NCBI GenBank assembly: GCA_047967505.1
Contig: CM106539.1
Source: Dipteris shenzhenensis
Taxonomy: Eukaryota > Polypodiophyta > Polypodiopsida > Gleicheniales
DNA length: 64,000 nucleotides
Direction: 5' to 3' (one strand)
Each line of letters starts with the position of its first letter. The first letter of the stretch is position 1. This document shows positions 22,183 to 33,500 of this stretch, piece after piece. Below the pieces are notes generated by a model. The model saw only the letters and a program-made list of their open reading frames with translations, was not told where the DNA came from and did no database searches. A program made the translations under genes and the position numbers.

Positions 22183-23959
22183 TTTTTGAAGTTTTTAAAT
22201 CTTGTCATTCTCTTTTTTTTTCTTTCTATCCATAGAGGGATTGCATTGAATCAATGGTGGAGGAGTATTTTGAAGTTGATGCCTCTTATACTTGATTTTC
22301 TTAAGTTCTACTTAGTTCTATTTAGCACTGCCTTTGTAAATATCCTTCTGGCTCTCAAACAATTGATCTATTATTTAAAAAAGGATAGATAGTGGAGAGC
22401 CACTCCTATAATTAAATCCATTGGATAAAACCTGTGAGAGTAAAGAAGTAAGGTATTTATTTTTAGATAGCCCTATTCAAAAGGATTCTCCCACTTGGGA
22501 AAATATAGGATCCATATAGCAACAAGGGATCAAAAGCAAAATGAGAATTTATCATTGAGTGAGAATCCTATTATGCTTGAGGGTTTTTCATGCACTTGTG
22601 CCTATAGTTGTAGATCAACAAGTACCATGAGCATCACTACCAGTGACAATTTGAACTAGAATATGGTAAAAATGATGAATTCAAAGTAAATGAAAGAATA
22701 AAGCTATTTGTAGGTTAGGAGAACATAAGCCCTTGTGTCTGCTACATTGAGAGCTAAAGAAGGCTCTTATGTATGGTATCTTCAAAGATTAAAGAAGACC
22801 CTTTCTAGCTTCCTTAGACCGTATCTTTTCTTGAGGTATTATATACGCTATACAATGCCTAGAAATGTCATCTTGTTGTTTGCAGCATATGCTACACAAT
22901 GCCTAAAAATGCCTAGAAATGGCATCTTGTTGTTTGCGGCATCTAGTGGTGGATTAGTTATTAGAAGGACAATGCTAAAATTTCCCCAAGTTGTCATGGA
23001 TGTGGTTGTACATAGGTGTTAGCATGGCATTGGAGCATAGGTCCTAAATGCAGTTATATTATAGTCATACATCCAATTAACACAATGTACAGTAATAATG
23101 AAACCTAGCATAATTTAACAAGAAGTAGCTAACCTAATGTACACAGGGTTGAGGGGGGCACAAGGAAACCCGTTGAGCCACCTCCCTTTCACCATAGCTA
23201 GGAGTCTTGGTGGATAGGAGGGCAACCACATGGCTAGGCGAGTTGAAGCAATGGATGAGCAGAGATCAGTGTAAGGCAAAGAGAAAATGCTCGCTAGGAG
23301 GGCTACTATTTCCACAAGGCAAGGGGAGGCATAAGGTGTTGCTAGGAGGACTAGGAGAGAGTGGGGCAAAGGAGGCCAAAGGGCATCCACCATGGTTATA
23401 TGCCTATGAAAGGGAAAAATAATTTTCACAAATATTTAGCTTGCGTGGAAACTATGGATTCCACCCATTATAATCTATGGATCTTATGGGTTGGAATCTA
23501 TATTTGCTAAATGCCTACTGCATCTCCATCCTCTTCCCTCTATTGTCTCTACACCAATGATAATGCGACTCTTGTGTTCAGAATCTATTTGGCATCATCG
23601 GTCACGAAGTTTCATTTCTTTGGCTAGGCCCTAGCATCCATTGCGGTGTTCCCCAAAAACTTGCAAAGCCTTACAATGAAATTGCAAAGTTTTAGGTTTC
23701 ACCTGACTTTTTTCTATTTGCAGGTTTATGGAAATTGTTCTTGTAAGTGTTTTATAGGTATTACACTTGGAAGATTTAAAATGCAAATTTTATGGCTTTT
23801 CATTCATAAAACATGCCTGTTTTTTAGTCGACTAGAATATAAATGGAGGTTTTTAGTATGCAAGGGAGTTTGTCTCATGAAAAAATTGGGTCATTTTCAA
23901 TAAGTGGTGTTGTTCCGTTCTGATAATCTCCTGACATTTTTATGTTTTGCGCCCTGCAG
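22183..23959 (+). other. Transposon interior without recognised genes
   Basis: AT-rich. A local duplication lies at 22848-22950 (CAATGCCTAGAAATG...CATCTTGTTGTTTGC twice). Intron-like features occur: an acceptor-like TTTTTCTATTTGCAG at 23711-23725 and another at 23959. Open frames here have no motif I recognise. Confidence 0.5.
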
Positions 23960-24134
23960 GTCATGTATCAAGTTTCGGGTCTCTCACAGGCTGGGTATTC
24001 TTCTGATGATCTTCCAAAAGCAGTTGCTAGAATCTTGAATCAGGGTTCTAATGTTATGAGCATGGATTTCCTGTTAGAGTTAGCTCAAATGTCCACCTCT
24101 CATGTAACCCACCAATATTCTGTGTACCCAATGT
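23960..24134 (+). pseudogene. Exon-like fragment of an unidentified gene
   Basis: Starts after a good acceptor (TTTTGCGCCCTGCAG) and stays open to the LTR insertion at 24135. It encodes VMYQVSGLSQAGYSSDD and a hydrophilic helix-rich stretch (AVARILNQGS, DFLLELAQMS). Composition looks like real plant coding sequence. I do not recognise the protein. Probably a captured host exon, or a 5' part of element cargo. Confidence 0.4.
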
Positions 24135-24894
24135 TGTAAGGCCCCCATATGAGGAGAAGCCATGATGGGTATCGGATATTGGGAGGGATCCCCAGTTTAG
24201 ACACTGGAAGGGGTCTTAGAGTAGACCAGATGGTTATGAGACGGCTTAGGAGCCAAGAGTAGATACCCGTCTGCACAAAGGGGGGGTTCGGGGGGGCGAT
24301 AGCCCCCCCGATAGCAGGGGGTCCGGGGGGCGCAGGCCCCCGGTGGGGGTCTGGGGGCAAAGCCCCCAGCGGCAGGGTCCGGGGGCTGCCGGTAGCCCCA
24401 GGCCCGACGGTATGACCTATGCGCGATCCTTCATCTGCCCGACGGCATGTTTTCTGAAGGGTCGGTTGGTCTTCCAGGCCGACTGTCTATTAGGCCGACT
24501 GCCTATTACAAGGCCGACCGTCAACCACTTACACTATATAAGTGGCCACCCCCTATCATCAGATCACCAGTTCTTCACGCTCATAGTCCTCCGTCCAGCA
24601 TCTGTCTAGATCACCATCGAAGCTCTGTCTGTAGAGCGCACGGGTGGACAGCCAACCATCAGTTGTATCAGCAGTTTGGTATATCAGAATTTTTGTATTC
24701 TCTCCAGCTTTCCATTGTGTACTTGCGTTTTGTTGTTATCTTCCGCTGCGTACTATTTTCTTACATTTCCATCCCTTACAGCATACTATTCTACTTGGTT
24801 AGTGCTTTTCAATTGCAAGCTTTTTCTATCGTTGCATGCATCATTGTCAAAGTACGCTTATCTTATTAGTCGGACTCCTCAACCCGACTGACAC
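24135..24894 (+). mobile_element. LTR inserted in the transposon (solo or partial)
   Basis: Begins TGTAAGGCCCCCATATGAGG and has LTR architecture: a GC-rich upstream half with G-runs (24281-24385), a TATA box (ACTATATAAG, 24532-24541), then a pyrimidine-rich transcribed half, ending near CCGACTGACA. No second copy, primer site or gag/pol is adjacent, so it looks like a solo LTR. I could not find a target duplication, so the 3' boundary is approximate. Confidence 0.65.
24532..24541 (+). promoter_or_regulatory. TATA box of the LTR
   Basis: ACTATATAAG, between the GC-rich and pyrimidine-rich halves of the LTR, where a U3 promoter is expected. Confidence 0.6.
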
Positions 24895-25802
24895 AGGAAC
24901 TTTGGCCATGTCCACGGTTTCCAAAGGATTTAGATCTATAGGCTCCATGGACCAATACTGCATGTTTTCATATATAAAAACGTAAAATTTATATAGCTTT
25001 AGATATATGGGTTTTAGTTGAATGAATTATGGTTTGTGGAGGAGGATCAAGATAACCTCATCTCCCTTCTAACCTATAAGGCATTGCCACGTTTGGCTTA
25101 GTCTCCTCTTCTTTCATTAGTGTACAATTTGCCTCAATTCAGAAGCTCCTCCTCCCTTTTTGCTTCCCTGCTCAACCCCCCGTCCCTCCCGACCCCTCTC
25201 TCTCTCTTGTGTTTTGTAGCTCCTATCCCTCCCCTTCACGGGTGCCGAGCACTACTACATGGACTGCGCCCAAACAGGGCAACTGCCTACGCATGAGGCT
25301 CATGACTTGCAGCAATCACTGGTAGGTTGTCATCGACTGGGTGTTGTGAGGAGCGTCGCTCGATTCCCGTTGTGTTTTGTCCATCGACGCTAGTTCCCGT
25401 TGGCTGTCGTGTGAAGCTCCATCTCAACGTCAACACATGCATCTGCGACAATGGCAATTGAGAGCTCGGCTTGTGGATCGTCGTCCCCCAGCAATTGCTG
25501 GTCGAAGTTGGAGTAGACATTGTTTACATGGTCACCGGTGGAACATGCCTTCGCAACTTCCATACCTTGGTTTGCAGCAGCTGCCAGAGCTTGGGATGGT
25601 CTGTCTGGATCGTCATTTTCGGCTCCTCTCAGCTTCTCCTCTCGCAGCTTCCCAATCTCAACTCCGTAGCCGGAGTGTCGGTGGCTGTAGCCGTGATGTC
25701 TCTTAGGTTCGCGCTCTCTGTCTGTCCTCAGTAGCTCAGATTCGGATGTTTGTCTGTTCCTGTGTGCACAGTAGCTGAGTGTCGGATAGCATCGGCACAC
25801 TC
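24895..25802 (+). other. Transposon interior, no gene recognised
   Basis: Includes a CT-rich leader-like stretch (25140-25215) followed by GC-richer sequence (25220-25740) unlike the AT-rich surroundings. It lies upstream of the sorbitol dehydrogenase remnants and could be 5' sequence captured with them, but I cannot read convincing coding exons. Confidence 0.35.
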
Positions 25803-26201
25803 GTAGCTCTAGAGCTGGGTATCTCTTGTGGACGGTGCATGCAGTGTAAAGAGGGCTTATATAACCTCTGTCCAGAGATGTGATTCTTTGCGAGTTCTTT
25901 GCTGCTCCTCCAGTACACGGGTCATTAGCAAATTACGTATGGCCGCTACTTTTCTCCAGTCTGTTGATTATAATCATGCAAATAGGGAAAAAAAGGTGGT
26001 TGTCATTTGTGTATTCCACCAAAGAAATTCAATCGCAACAGCTCACGGGTATCCCACGCGTTTCTAATTTTTAGTATTAGTTTCATAGGTGTAAATTGTA
26101 TGCAGGTGATACATCCAGCAGATCTGTGTTTCAAATTACCAGACAACTTAACTTTGGAGGAAGGTGCCATGTGTGAACCTTTGAGTGTGGGTGTGCACGC
26201 G
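25803..26201 (+). pseudogene. Captured fragment of sorbitol dehydrogenase (two exons)
   Basis: Exon one, 25803-25936, encodes VALELGISCGRC and CKEGLYNLCPEM, then APPVHGSLANY after a small insertion that breaks the frame near 25880. Intron 25937-26105 has a GTATGG donor and a TTGTATGCAG acceptor. Exon two, from 26106, encodes [15 protein letters not shown] and [17 protein letters not shown]. These match the structural zinc Cys cluster and the next conserved segment of plant NAD-dependent sorbitol (polyol) dehydrogenases, which oxidise sorbitol to fructose in the cytosol. Similarity stops after GVHA. The catalytic N-terminus and the NAD domain are absent, so it is a remnant carried by the transposon. 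Confidence 0.85.
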
Positions 26202-26812
26202 CGTTCGAGCTCTGTTTCCGTCGAGCTCTTAGACAAAACGGAGCATTGAGATTGCTTTCCTCAAATTTAGATTAATGTATGTTTATAGACTCTTTATAGA
26301 AAAGTAATAAGAGAATATCCAAAGAGTTGATATGTAAACATTCTTGTGTACATTTTCCTTATTAGATTGGTTTCATGAAATATCTTCCTTAGTGTGTCAT
26401 GGGCAAAAAACCGTTGGTCCATAGAGGTATGCTATGTTGTACATTGTGCATATTAGAATCAATGGACATAATGACTCTATTAGAATCAATGTATCTAATG
26501 ACTCTAAGGTTAGTGGTTACCTCTTTTTGCTTTTTATTACATGTTTATATGTTGAAAGTTGCCACATGGCAGATCACCCACCCACGTTAATGTGGTAGTC
26601 TTGCTACCACATAAGCATTGGCCATGGAGGCATCCTTATCCATGTTATTAGCAGGCTGCCAAGACATCTAATAAAACATGTATTTGCTATACTTTAGCTT
26701 TGTAATGCTGTTTTTGCATTATTGGATATACAGGTACTACAAATTCTTCCAACTACTTTCTTTTGGTTTCTCTAAAAGGGGGTTTCTTATGTGTTGTCTT
26801 TCGTTTGTGCAG
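26202..26812 (+). other. Transposon interior, no gene recognised
   Basis: AT-rich sequence with a small repeat (ATTAGAATCAATG near 26451 and 26479). Nothing coding is supported. Confidence 0.4.
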
Positions 26813-27284
26813 TGACGGTTGCTTTGGGGCAGCTCCTTCTTTCTCGTAAAGCTTTAGCCAGAGTTCTAGTCAGGTGCCAGGCAAGTTTTTTGTACTTATT
26901 ATGATGTTTTTTTCCTCAGTATCAAGTCTGTTGTTTTCTTAGGCCATCTTTGCTTCCTTTTTACCTCATATGATTGCAACCTGATTGCTGCTTTTTTTTT
27001 TTTTTGAGAGCTTGAATCTATTCTTTGACCTGCATGAACTTTATGCTAAATAGTAAATGTAGAATTATTGATTCAACTTTCAACTGCTTGTTCTTTGACC
27101 CGAATTTTGCAAGCATCTAAGTAGTCATTGCACTGCAATATTTTACAGATTTACGCCCAACCATGACTCAAAGACAAACAACTCTTTTTGCTTTTCCTAG
27201 AATGACCAGATTGATCCCTCCTATTAATTGTCCCTTGGATTTGTGCAGGTCACCAAGGAGACTCTCTTTTCCCTTTGTGCCTAG
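26813..27284 (+). pseudogene. Two exon-like pieces with a GC-AG intron
   Basis: 26813-26880 follows an acceptor (TTTCGTTTGTGCAG) and encodes TVALGQLLLSRKALARVL and VRCQ. It ends AG|GCAAGT, the consensus of the rare GC-AG donor. 27249-27284 follows TTTGTGCAG and continues in phase as VTKETLFSLCA before a TAG. The fit suggests the 3' end of a captured gene. The protein is not identified, and the pieces are too short to exclude chance. Confidence 0.35.
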
Positions 27285-27479
27285 TTAGCAATCCAAAATC
27301 AAAACTATAATTGAAATAAAGGTATAATAGCTTTTCTTTCTCTGCTTAATAACCCATCTGTTGGCAAATTTTCGATAAGTTGATAATCTTTTTTTGGGGG
27401 GGGGTTTCTTCTTCACGTACGTTCGATGTAGTGTCGTCTTTTCATATAGTATGTCAATGTCATAACTTCTTTATTCTTG

Positions 27480-28050
27480 ATATTACATGACTATTAGATA
27501 TCGACGTGGTGTCGTATCTAGCCTTTCGACATAATACGTCGATCATCTGATTTGTAATGTAATATTTGAGTCAATTACTTGGGCCATGCATTTGCATGGT
27601 GCTTATCTTTCCGCATTGGATCGTATTACTCGATTATATGTGCGGTTAAGTAAGTAAGTCTGCATTTCGACATTTGGTTGTAATATTCAACCTTTGATGT
27701 CGTTACAAGGACTCCTTCTCATTGTTTTGAAACTAGCTCGACACTTGGTCGTATCATTCGGCTGTATGTGTCGTCTCTCAACCTTAGAAGAGTAATAGAA
27801 TTCAACACTTTGTTGTTTATTCGACTTTTGGTGTTGTTTCTTAGATATATAATTTATAAAATAAGTAGGCTTCAACACTAGGTCGTTTATTCGGCTTTCA
27901 GTGTTGTCGTAGCTTATTTTATAAAACAAATGTTTAAACTTCGACACATGGTCATTTATTTGGCTTTCAGTGTCGTTGTAGGTTATCAGTGTTGTATGAT
28001 AGTTTCGGCTTCAACACTTGGTCGTTTATTTGACTTTTGATGTTGTTGTC
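27480..28050. repeat. Hairpin-like degenerate tandem repeats (CGACAC...GTGTCG)
   Basis: About ten diverged units of roughly 45-65 bp, each with (T)TCGACAC..GGTCGTTTATTCGGCTTT.AGTGTCG. The CGACAC at the start and GTGTCG at the end of a unit are complementary, so each unit can fold on itself. It lies just upstream of the kinase gene. Confidence 0.75.
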
Positions 28051-28496
28051 CTCTTTGGAAATATTTTGTGTAGAATATAGGGGACCATTGCATAAATGCT
28101 AGTGTGTAGAGGTTGTAAACTTTCCAATAAATATACATCTGAGATTCATGCTCATACATCTAAGGTAACAATGCTAGAGCCAATGATATTTGTGTCTTTG
28201 ATTAATGCCTATCCATGGGGTCTTTGAAAGCTGCTTATGTATAAGGATTCTAAGTTGAATCTTATCTTTAATCAATTGTGGGTCATCAACCATTGGATAT
28301 TATTTGAAATACTCTTCCATCTAGTGTCTAACACACACTTCTCCACACACTCAAATGGTAGGCCCATGCAAGCATGATGCAAATTTCATAAGAATGGAGT
28401 TCGTTGTGTTCTTTATTGTAATTAACTTTGTGTTCATTGATTATTTAAAATATGAATATATTTTAGATTCTCTCTCAATACTTGGTTTTTTCATGC

Positions 28497-30029
28497 ATGT
28501 TTTGCCAGAAATCCTTTTGTGAAAAGATGCAAGCAGAGCAAAGGAAAAATTGGCTCAAAGTCATTAGGCGGCATCTTTGTATAGGGATAAGTAAGATGAG
28601 CAAGGAGCAAATAACAGACATAACTAGCAATGCAATACGGATAGAGTGTTTCTACAATGAGGTCATAGCCAACACAATGGGAGAGACGTTGCCCAAGAGT
28701 GAAATGAATGAAGGTGGAGTACGTCACATGATCAATAGCATCATAGGAAATATGAAGAAATGTGCAGAAGACTTGCGAGATGACGTGCCTCCTAATATTG
28801 ACATGGAAAAATTAGGTTTTTGGGATTTGAAGTGGAAAGTGGAGAAGGGTAGAAGCAAGAGGGCAAAAGACATAGATTCACATTTCACTATTTCGAAGAG
28901 AGTGCGATATGAGCAATCAAAACATTCATGTGATCCAACTTTTGAGGCATGGTTGGCTATTGACGGTAGTCGCGGGGATGCTTCTCACAAAGCACATTCA
29001 TTTAGGAATGGTGATTGTTCAATTGTGTTAGGTATCCCCCATGAGGCTATAGAGGAGGGTGAGAATCTTGGTGCTGGCTCATTTGGTGTATGCTTTAAAG
29101 TCACTTTTAATGGCATCTCTTTCTTTCCTCGAAGTATTACTTATGCGGCAAAGCGCTACAAAGGGAACATGTCTTACACCTTAAAGTCATTTGACAAAGA
29201 ATATGGAATGCAAATCTTACATCCAGGTATTGTCAGATGCATAGGATTTACTAGAAGCTTGCCTTGGATCAACATTTTTCCATACTTCAATGGAGGGAGT
29301 ATTGGAGACATGATGATGCAGCTACCCTTTGAGAAAGGGACTTTCAGAAAGCAAGTGTTATGCTTGAAAGGCAATGGAGTCACTAGGAGAGAACCAGATC
29401 CAATACTAAGTGATGTACAGCTTACGAGATTAAAGGCATTTGTGGAAGCTACCCCAGACATCATACACGCATTGGTTGATGCATTAGCAGCTGTACACCA
29501 AGAAGGCATTATACATTGTGATCTACACCCTTTCAATGTCATGCTAGATTTTACCAAGAATCATAGTCCACGGGTTGGCATCATTGATTGGGGATTGCTG
29601 CTTCGATACAGTGAATCAAGAGAAGCTGTTAATTTTGTGAAGCGTACTCCAGATATGGATGATGTGACTTATAAGATCAAGAAGAGTACAGCAATAAGAC
29701 AAAATCGGCAAGCTCCAGAAATAATCGACCCTGAGAACACCAATGCTTACAGTAAAGAATCAGATGTGTTTGCCATGGGATACATGATTAAAGAGGTTAT
29801 TAATTTTTATAAGGAGTGTAAGGAATACTACTTCAAAGAGGATTACACAAAACAGTCAGCATGGAGTGGCAAGTTGCGGCAGATTTATTTCAATGCAACT
29901 AACTATATGTTTGTGGAAAAACAAAATAGAATGACACTGGCTGAGATGAATAATCGACTAGCAAGATTTAACACTCAACCCCATGCATGTTTGCGGCCTG
30001 CAGTTGAGATGATGCCTCAGTTTTATTAA
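28497..30029 (+). CDS. Protein kinase with TFIIS-central-domain-like N-terminal region
   Basis: Open for about 510 codons. Kinase landmarks in order: glycine loop GAGSFGVCF (about 29073), the Lys in YAAKRYKG (about 29145), catalytic loop HCDLHPFN (29514-29537, with the essential Asp and Asn), metal site DWG in place of DFG (29585), and APE (about 29716). All catalytic residues are present, so an active Ser/Thr-type kinase is plausible. Residues about 10-110 (QRKNWLKVIRRHL, NAIRIECFYNEV, INSIIGNMKK, LRDDV) resemble the central, Pol II-binding domain of TFIIS; a KIX-like fold is an alternative. The start is uncertain: ATGs at 28497 and 28527, and an acceptor-like TTTTGCCAG ends at 28508, so an upstream exon may exist. 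AATAAA at 30138 follows the stop. It lies inside the 14-kb transposon, 5' of the transposase on the same strand. Confidence 0.85.
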   Translation: MFCQKSFCEKMQAEQRKNWLKVIRRHLCIGISKMSKEQITDITSNAIRIECFYNEVIANTMGETLPKSEMNEGGVRHMINSIIGNMKKCAEDLRDDVPPNIDMEKLGFWDLKWKVEKGRSKRAKDIDSHFTISKRVRYEQSKHSCDPTFEAWLAIDGSRGDASHKAHSFRNGDCSIVLGIPHEAIEEGENLGAGSFGVCFKVTFNGISFFPRSITYAAKRYKGNMSYTLKSFDKEYGMQILHPGIVRCIGFTRSLPWINIFPYFNGGSIGDMMMQLPFEKGTFRKQVLCLKGNGVTRREPDPILSDVQLTRLKAFVEATPDIIHALVDALAAVHQEGIIHCDLHPFNVMLDFTKNHSPRVGIIDWGLLLRYSESREAVNFVKRTPDMDDVTYKIKKSTAIRQNRQAPEIIDPENTNAYSKESDVFAMGYMIKEVINFYKECKEYYFKEDYTKQSAWSGKLRQIYFNATNYMFVEKQNRMTLAEMNNRLARFNTQPHACLRPAVEMMPQFY

Positions 30030-30523
30030 TCCGATTTTATTATAAAGCTACTCTTGGACAATTATGTTTATAAACTATAATGTTACTCTTTTAATGCATT
30101 TTGAATACTAGTATATGCATCTATACTATTTGAATTCAATAAAGTACTATAATCTATATATTTTTTAAATTCTCAAATTTTTATCTTCGTGCTGTAACTT
30201 CTTGCATTTTGAATACTAGTATATGTGTTTATAGTATTTGAATTTAATAAAGTGTAAAGTGTCTTAGAATGTATTTTTATTTTTTTTCAAAATTTTATAT
30301 TTTTGTATTAGAATTGTGTATTAATTTGGGAAGAGTTTGTGTTTATTATGATTAAACTCAAACCCATGAGTCATGCATACAAATTTTTATTATAATGATT
30401 AAATTTAAACTCACCAGTTATGCACAAATTGGCAATCTAAATTTTGCAGGTCATGCACACGCAGGTGGAGGGGGGTTATAATTAAGGTTCTCATTTTATT
30501 TTGAAGTACATCGGTCTCCTATC
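30030..30523 (+). other. AT-rich spacer with duplicated poly(A)-signal segment
   Basis: A segment is repeated (30095-30150 and 30210-30255): GCATTTTGAATACTAGTATATG, split here only by a few changes, followed in each by AATAAAG (30138, 30246). A second pair (GATTAAACTCAAACCCATGAG and a diverged copy) lies at 30350-30425. It would hold the 3' end of the kinase gene and the promoter of the transposase gene. Confidence 0.5.
30138..30143 (+). terminator. Candidate poly(A) signal of the kinase gene
   Basis: AATAAA 109 bp after the kinase stop codon; a second lies at 30246-30251 in the duplicated copy. Confidence 0.4.
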
Positions 30524-33500
30524 ATGGCATCTTTTTTCAGGATTCAAGTGATTGACTATGATAATAAGGAGGAATTAGGTGTTGTTAGGGTGACAAGAGA
30601 CACAGGTCATCCCACATTCTCTCATGTTCGTGAACAAATTGAAGGTGATGAGCTTCTATTGGAACCCTTTGAGTTTGTTGAGGACGAATATATAATAACC
30701 AAACGGCAAGAGGAACGATGGACAATCAATGATCAACTCTTAGTGCACATCAAGAGAAGTCTATGCCGCATAGAGGAAACTCCTTATCCATGTAAAAGAC
30801 ATTGCACTCAACTAGCTGATGACATAAATCTTGATGCCCAAGTGCACATGTCTTCAAAGCTTTCTAGTAGATTACTAAGCCCAACTATTCTTGAATGTTG
30901 GCAACGTGAATCTGATAGAGTTAGATCAAAGCTAAGGGAAATGGTAGTGTCAAGGGATGATAAGTTTGAGTTGCATTCTGAGGACTTCAATGGGGTGCCC
31001 CATGTGCGAATTTGGTGTCATGAGTGTAATGAACTTTATGGTAAAGGATTGATAGAAGGCAAGCATGCAGCATACAATTGCTTCTCTAACTTCATGAGAT
31101 TTCACATATTGGAAAGTAAAAAGCATGAGCTCAAGTATATGGTTGCTCGAGGACTACGAAAAGAAGATATGCCCAAAGTAGTGCATCAACTGACAAAGGA
31201 TGACAAAAGAGAGATAGAAGATGCGATAGAGAAGATGAAATCTTTTATGTCCACAAATGAAGGTATTATTTGTTCCTTTATTCCTCAATCAGTATTTGCC
31301 ATCTTCTTACATTAAGTCTCTTACTCATCTCCTATCGTTTCAATAGGTTGGGATTTTGAGGTTGTTGAAGCTACAATACATGATTTTAAGGACTAAAGCT
31401 TGGTGAAGGTGCGATGCAAATATGATGATGCATGGTTGCGTTTATGTCCTCCAAGATCAGATTTGTACACGGTTCTCAATGAACACACAAAGTCAAACTC
31501 TCATATCAAGTCGCTCATGAGAAAAGATGAAAATCCAAAGGTAGCACTCACTGGCTTGCAAGGGTGTCCTCGAAAGGATAAGGAGCATGATCCAAAGCAA
31601 AGATCTCTTAGCAACTTTTTGGTTTCAACAAAAACTAGAAGCCCAAGTACGAGTGCTTTCTCTGTTGATTCAAGTTTTAATAGAGAAAATGAATCTTCTT
31701 TTGTGAATTTTGACTTGCTATGTTGGGGCCTTTGGAGCCATGAGGTCAAAGTAGGTAACAAGTATGTCAAGGTAAAGCCTTTCTTAGATGATCAATGTGG
31801 TGGGAAGTATTGGTTTATAGAGCGTCATGCTAAGGCGACATTAAATAATGGATGTACTGATATTCATGTGGATGGATGCTTTCGTCACATAAGTTGCATA
31901 CGCATTTCACAAGATGGGCAACCATTTAAAGACTTTACATGCCACCATTGCAAGGGGATAGTTAAACTTGCTGACTTTAGAATGAGATTGTATAGAGAAG
32001 AGAAGGTTGAGAATAAGAGAGGAGATAGGGGTACCGGTTGTGGAAGAAGGCTAGATTATCTTACAAAGAGTGAGCTTAGAAATGCAACTCTTTTTGCTAA
32101 AAGACGAGTAAGAGACCTTTCTAAGCAACTATGGTGGGCAAAGTCTCAGGTTGCCATTCTTTCAGTAAGAGTCCGCACTTTAAGAGAAGCTAGCATAGAG
32201 TCTCTCAATCGAAAGGATGTAAAACGATTTTGCAACAACATAATCGAAGCCCATAGATTGGAAAAGTTTGGTGGTAAAGTTGCCTTATGGGACTTTCTAC
32301 AAGATGTTGCCACAAACATAATCAAGTCAAGTGCTGGACAAAGATATAGTGAGAACACAAAGGCAATATTTGAGGTTGCAAGGATGTGGGGAGGTCCAAG
32401 GTTACATGACTTCTTGAGTTCCAACCTCAATGGACCTTCTTTATCAATGACAAAGCGAGGGCAAAGACTTGCTACTCAGTTTGTACCTGGTATACATGGA
32501 TATCTTTTTGATGCAATCACTGAAATTTATGAAAAAGAAAAAGAAAAGCATGGAATCATGTCAAGGATTCCCTTCATCATAGTGGAAGATGAAACTGCAA
32601 TAAAGAAGCGGATAAGGTAACCTCCTTTTTCTCTAAATTATTTTCATAATCTAAATCTTGTTTTTGAATGCAAGAGGATTGCATATGATCTTACAGACTT
32701 GTGCTTATTATTGCTTGTAGGTGGAATCCAAAGGATGACATGCTTGTGGGTTTTGATGGATATAAAGTAGATGATCATGAGTGCATGACCACATGCATGA
32801 TCAAAGTGGGAGAAGGACAAAAAGGATATGATCAGATTATTGATGCATTTCAAAATTGTGTCATTGGTGGACGTGCAAGAGTTTTTCTTGCCAATCCATT
32901 GCATGATGCACTCCCACGCTTGGTTCTTGCACTTCATTGCACTTGCGGCCGATTTGATGCAAGTTTTGTCCGCAAGCAATGGGATGCTCTTTTAAACTTA
33001 TGGAATGAGAAGCTAAAGACCACGGTTGGTCCAATTATTGGACATGCATCTGATGGTGATAGTCGACGAAGAACATTGATGATCTCCGATTATCTAGATA
33101 AAAGAGGTAGTAGATTTGGGATAAAATGGGATGGATGGCCTCTCTCAGCAAAAGTTTTAGAAAATCAAGTTTTTGGGCTGCATGATCAAGATTTTGTACA
33201 TAATGGAAAAAAGTTAGTTAATGTTCTTGACAAGCCTAAGCGTCAATTGGCTATTGGCAATGTTTGGACCACCTTAAATCATGTCATTATTGTGTATGAT
33301 GCTTTTTCTATCGACAAGCATATGCTAAGGGAGGGAGACATTAGGCGAGATGACCGCCAAAATTGGGCTGGAGCTCAAAGAATATGCAGTAGACAAGTGC
33401 AATGGTGCTTGGGAGAATTGGCAAACAATGGAATTCATAGAAAAGAGAGGAGCATGCTAGGAACACAAGCTTATCTTGAAATTGCTGGGGACTACATCGA

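Noticed and set aside
23115-23429. 104-codon minus-strand frame with signal-peptide-like start
   Set aside because: Pro/Leu/Ser-rich, no motif, no splice or promoter context; likely chance.
24135-24894. Complete LTR retrotransposon at this site
   Set aside because: No primer site, gag/pol or second LTR is adjacent; only an LTR can be supported.
31394-31396. TAA in the transposase explained by an unrecognised intron
   Set aside because: Nearby AG dinucleotides (31398, 31408) used as acceptors with the exon 1 donor give the wrong phase, so the stop is probably real.
32146-32430. 94-codon minus-strand frame
   Set aside because: It is the antisense shadow of transposase exon 2.
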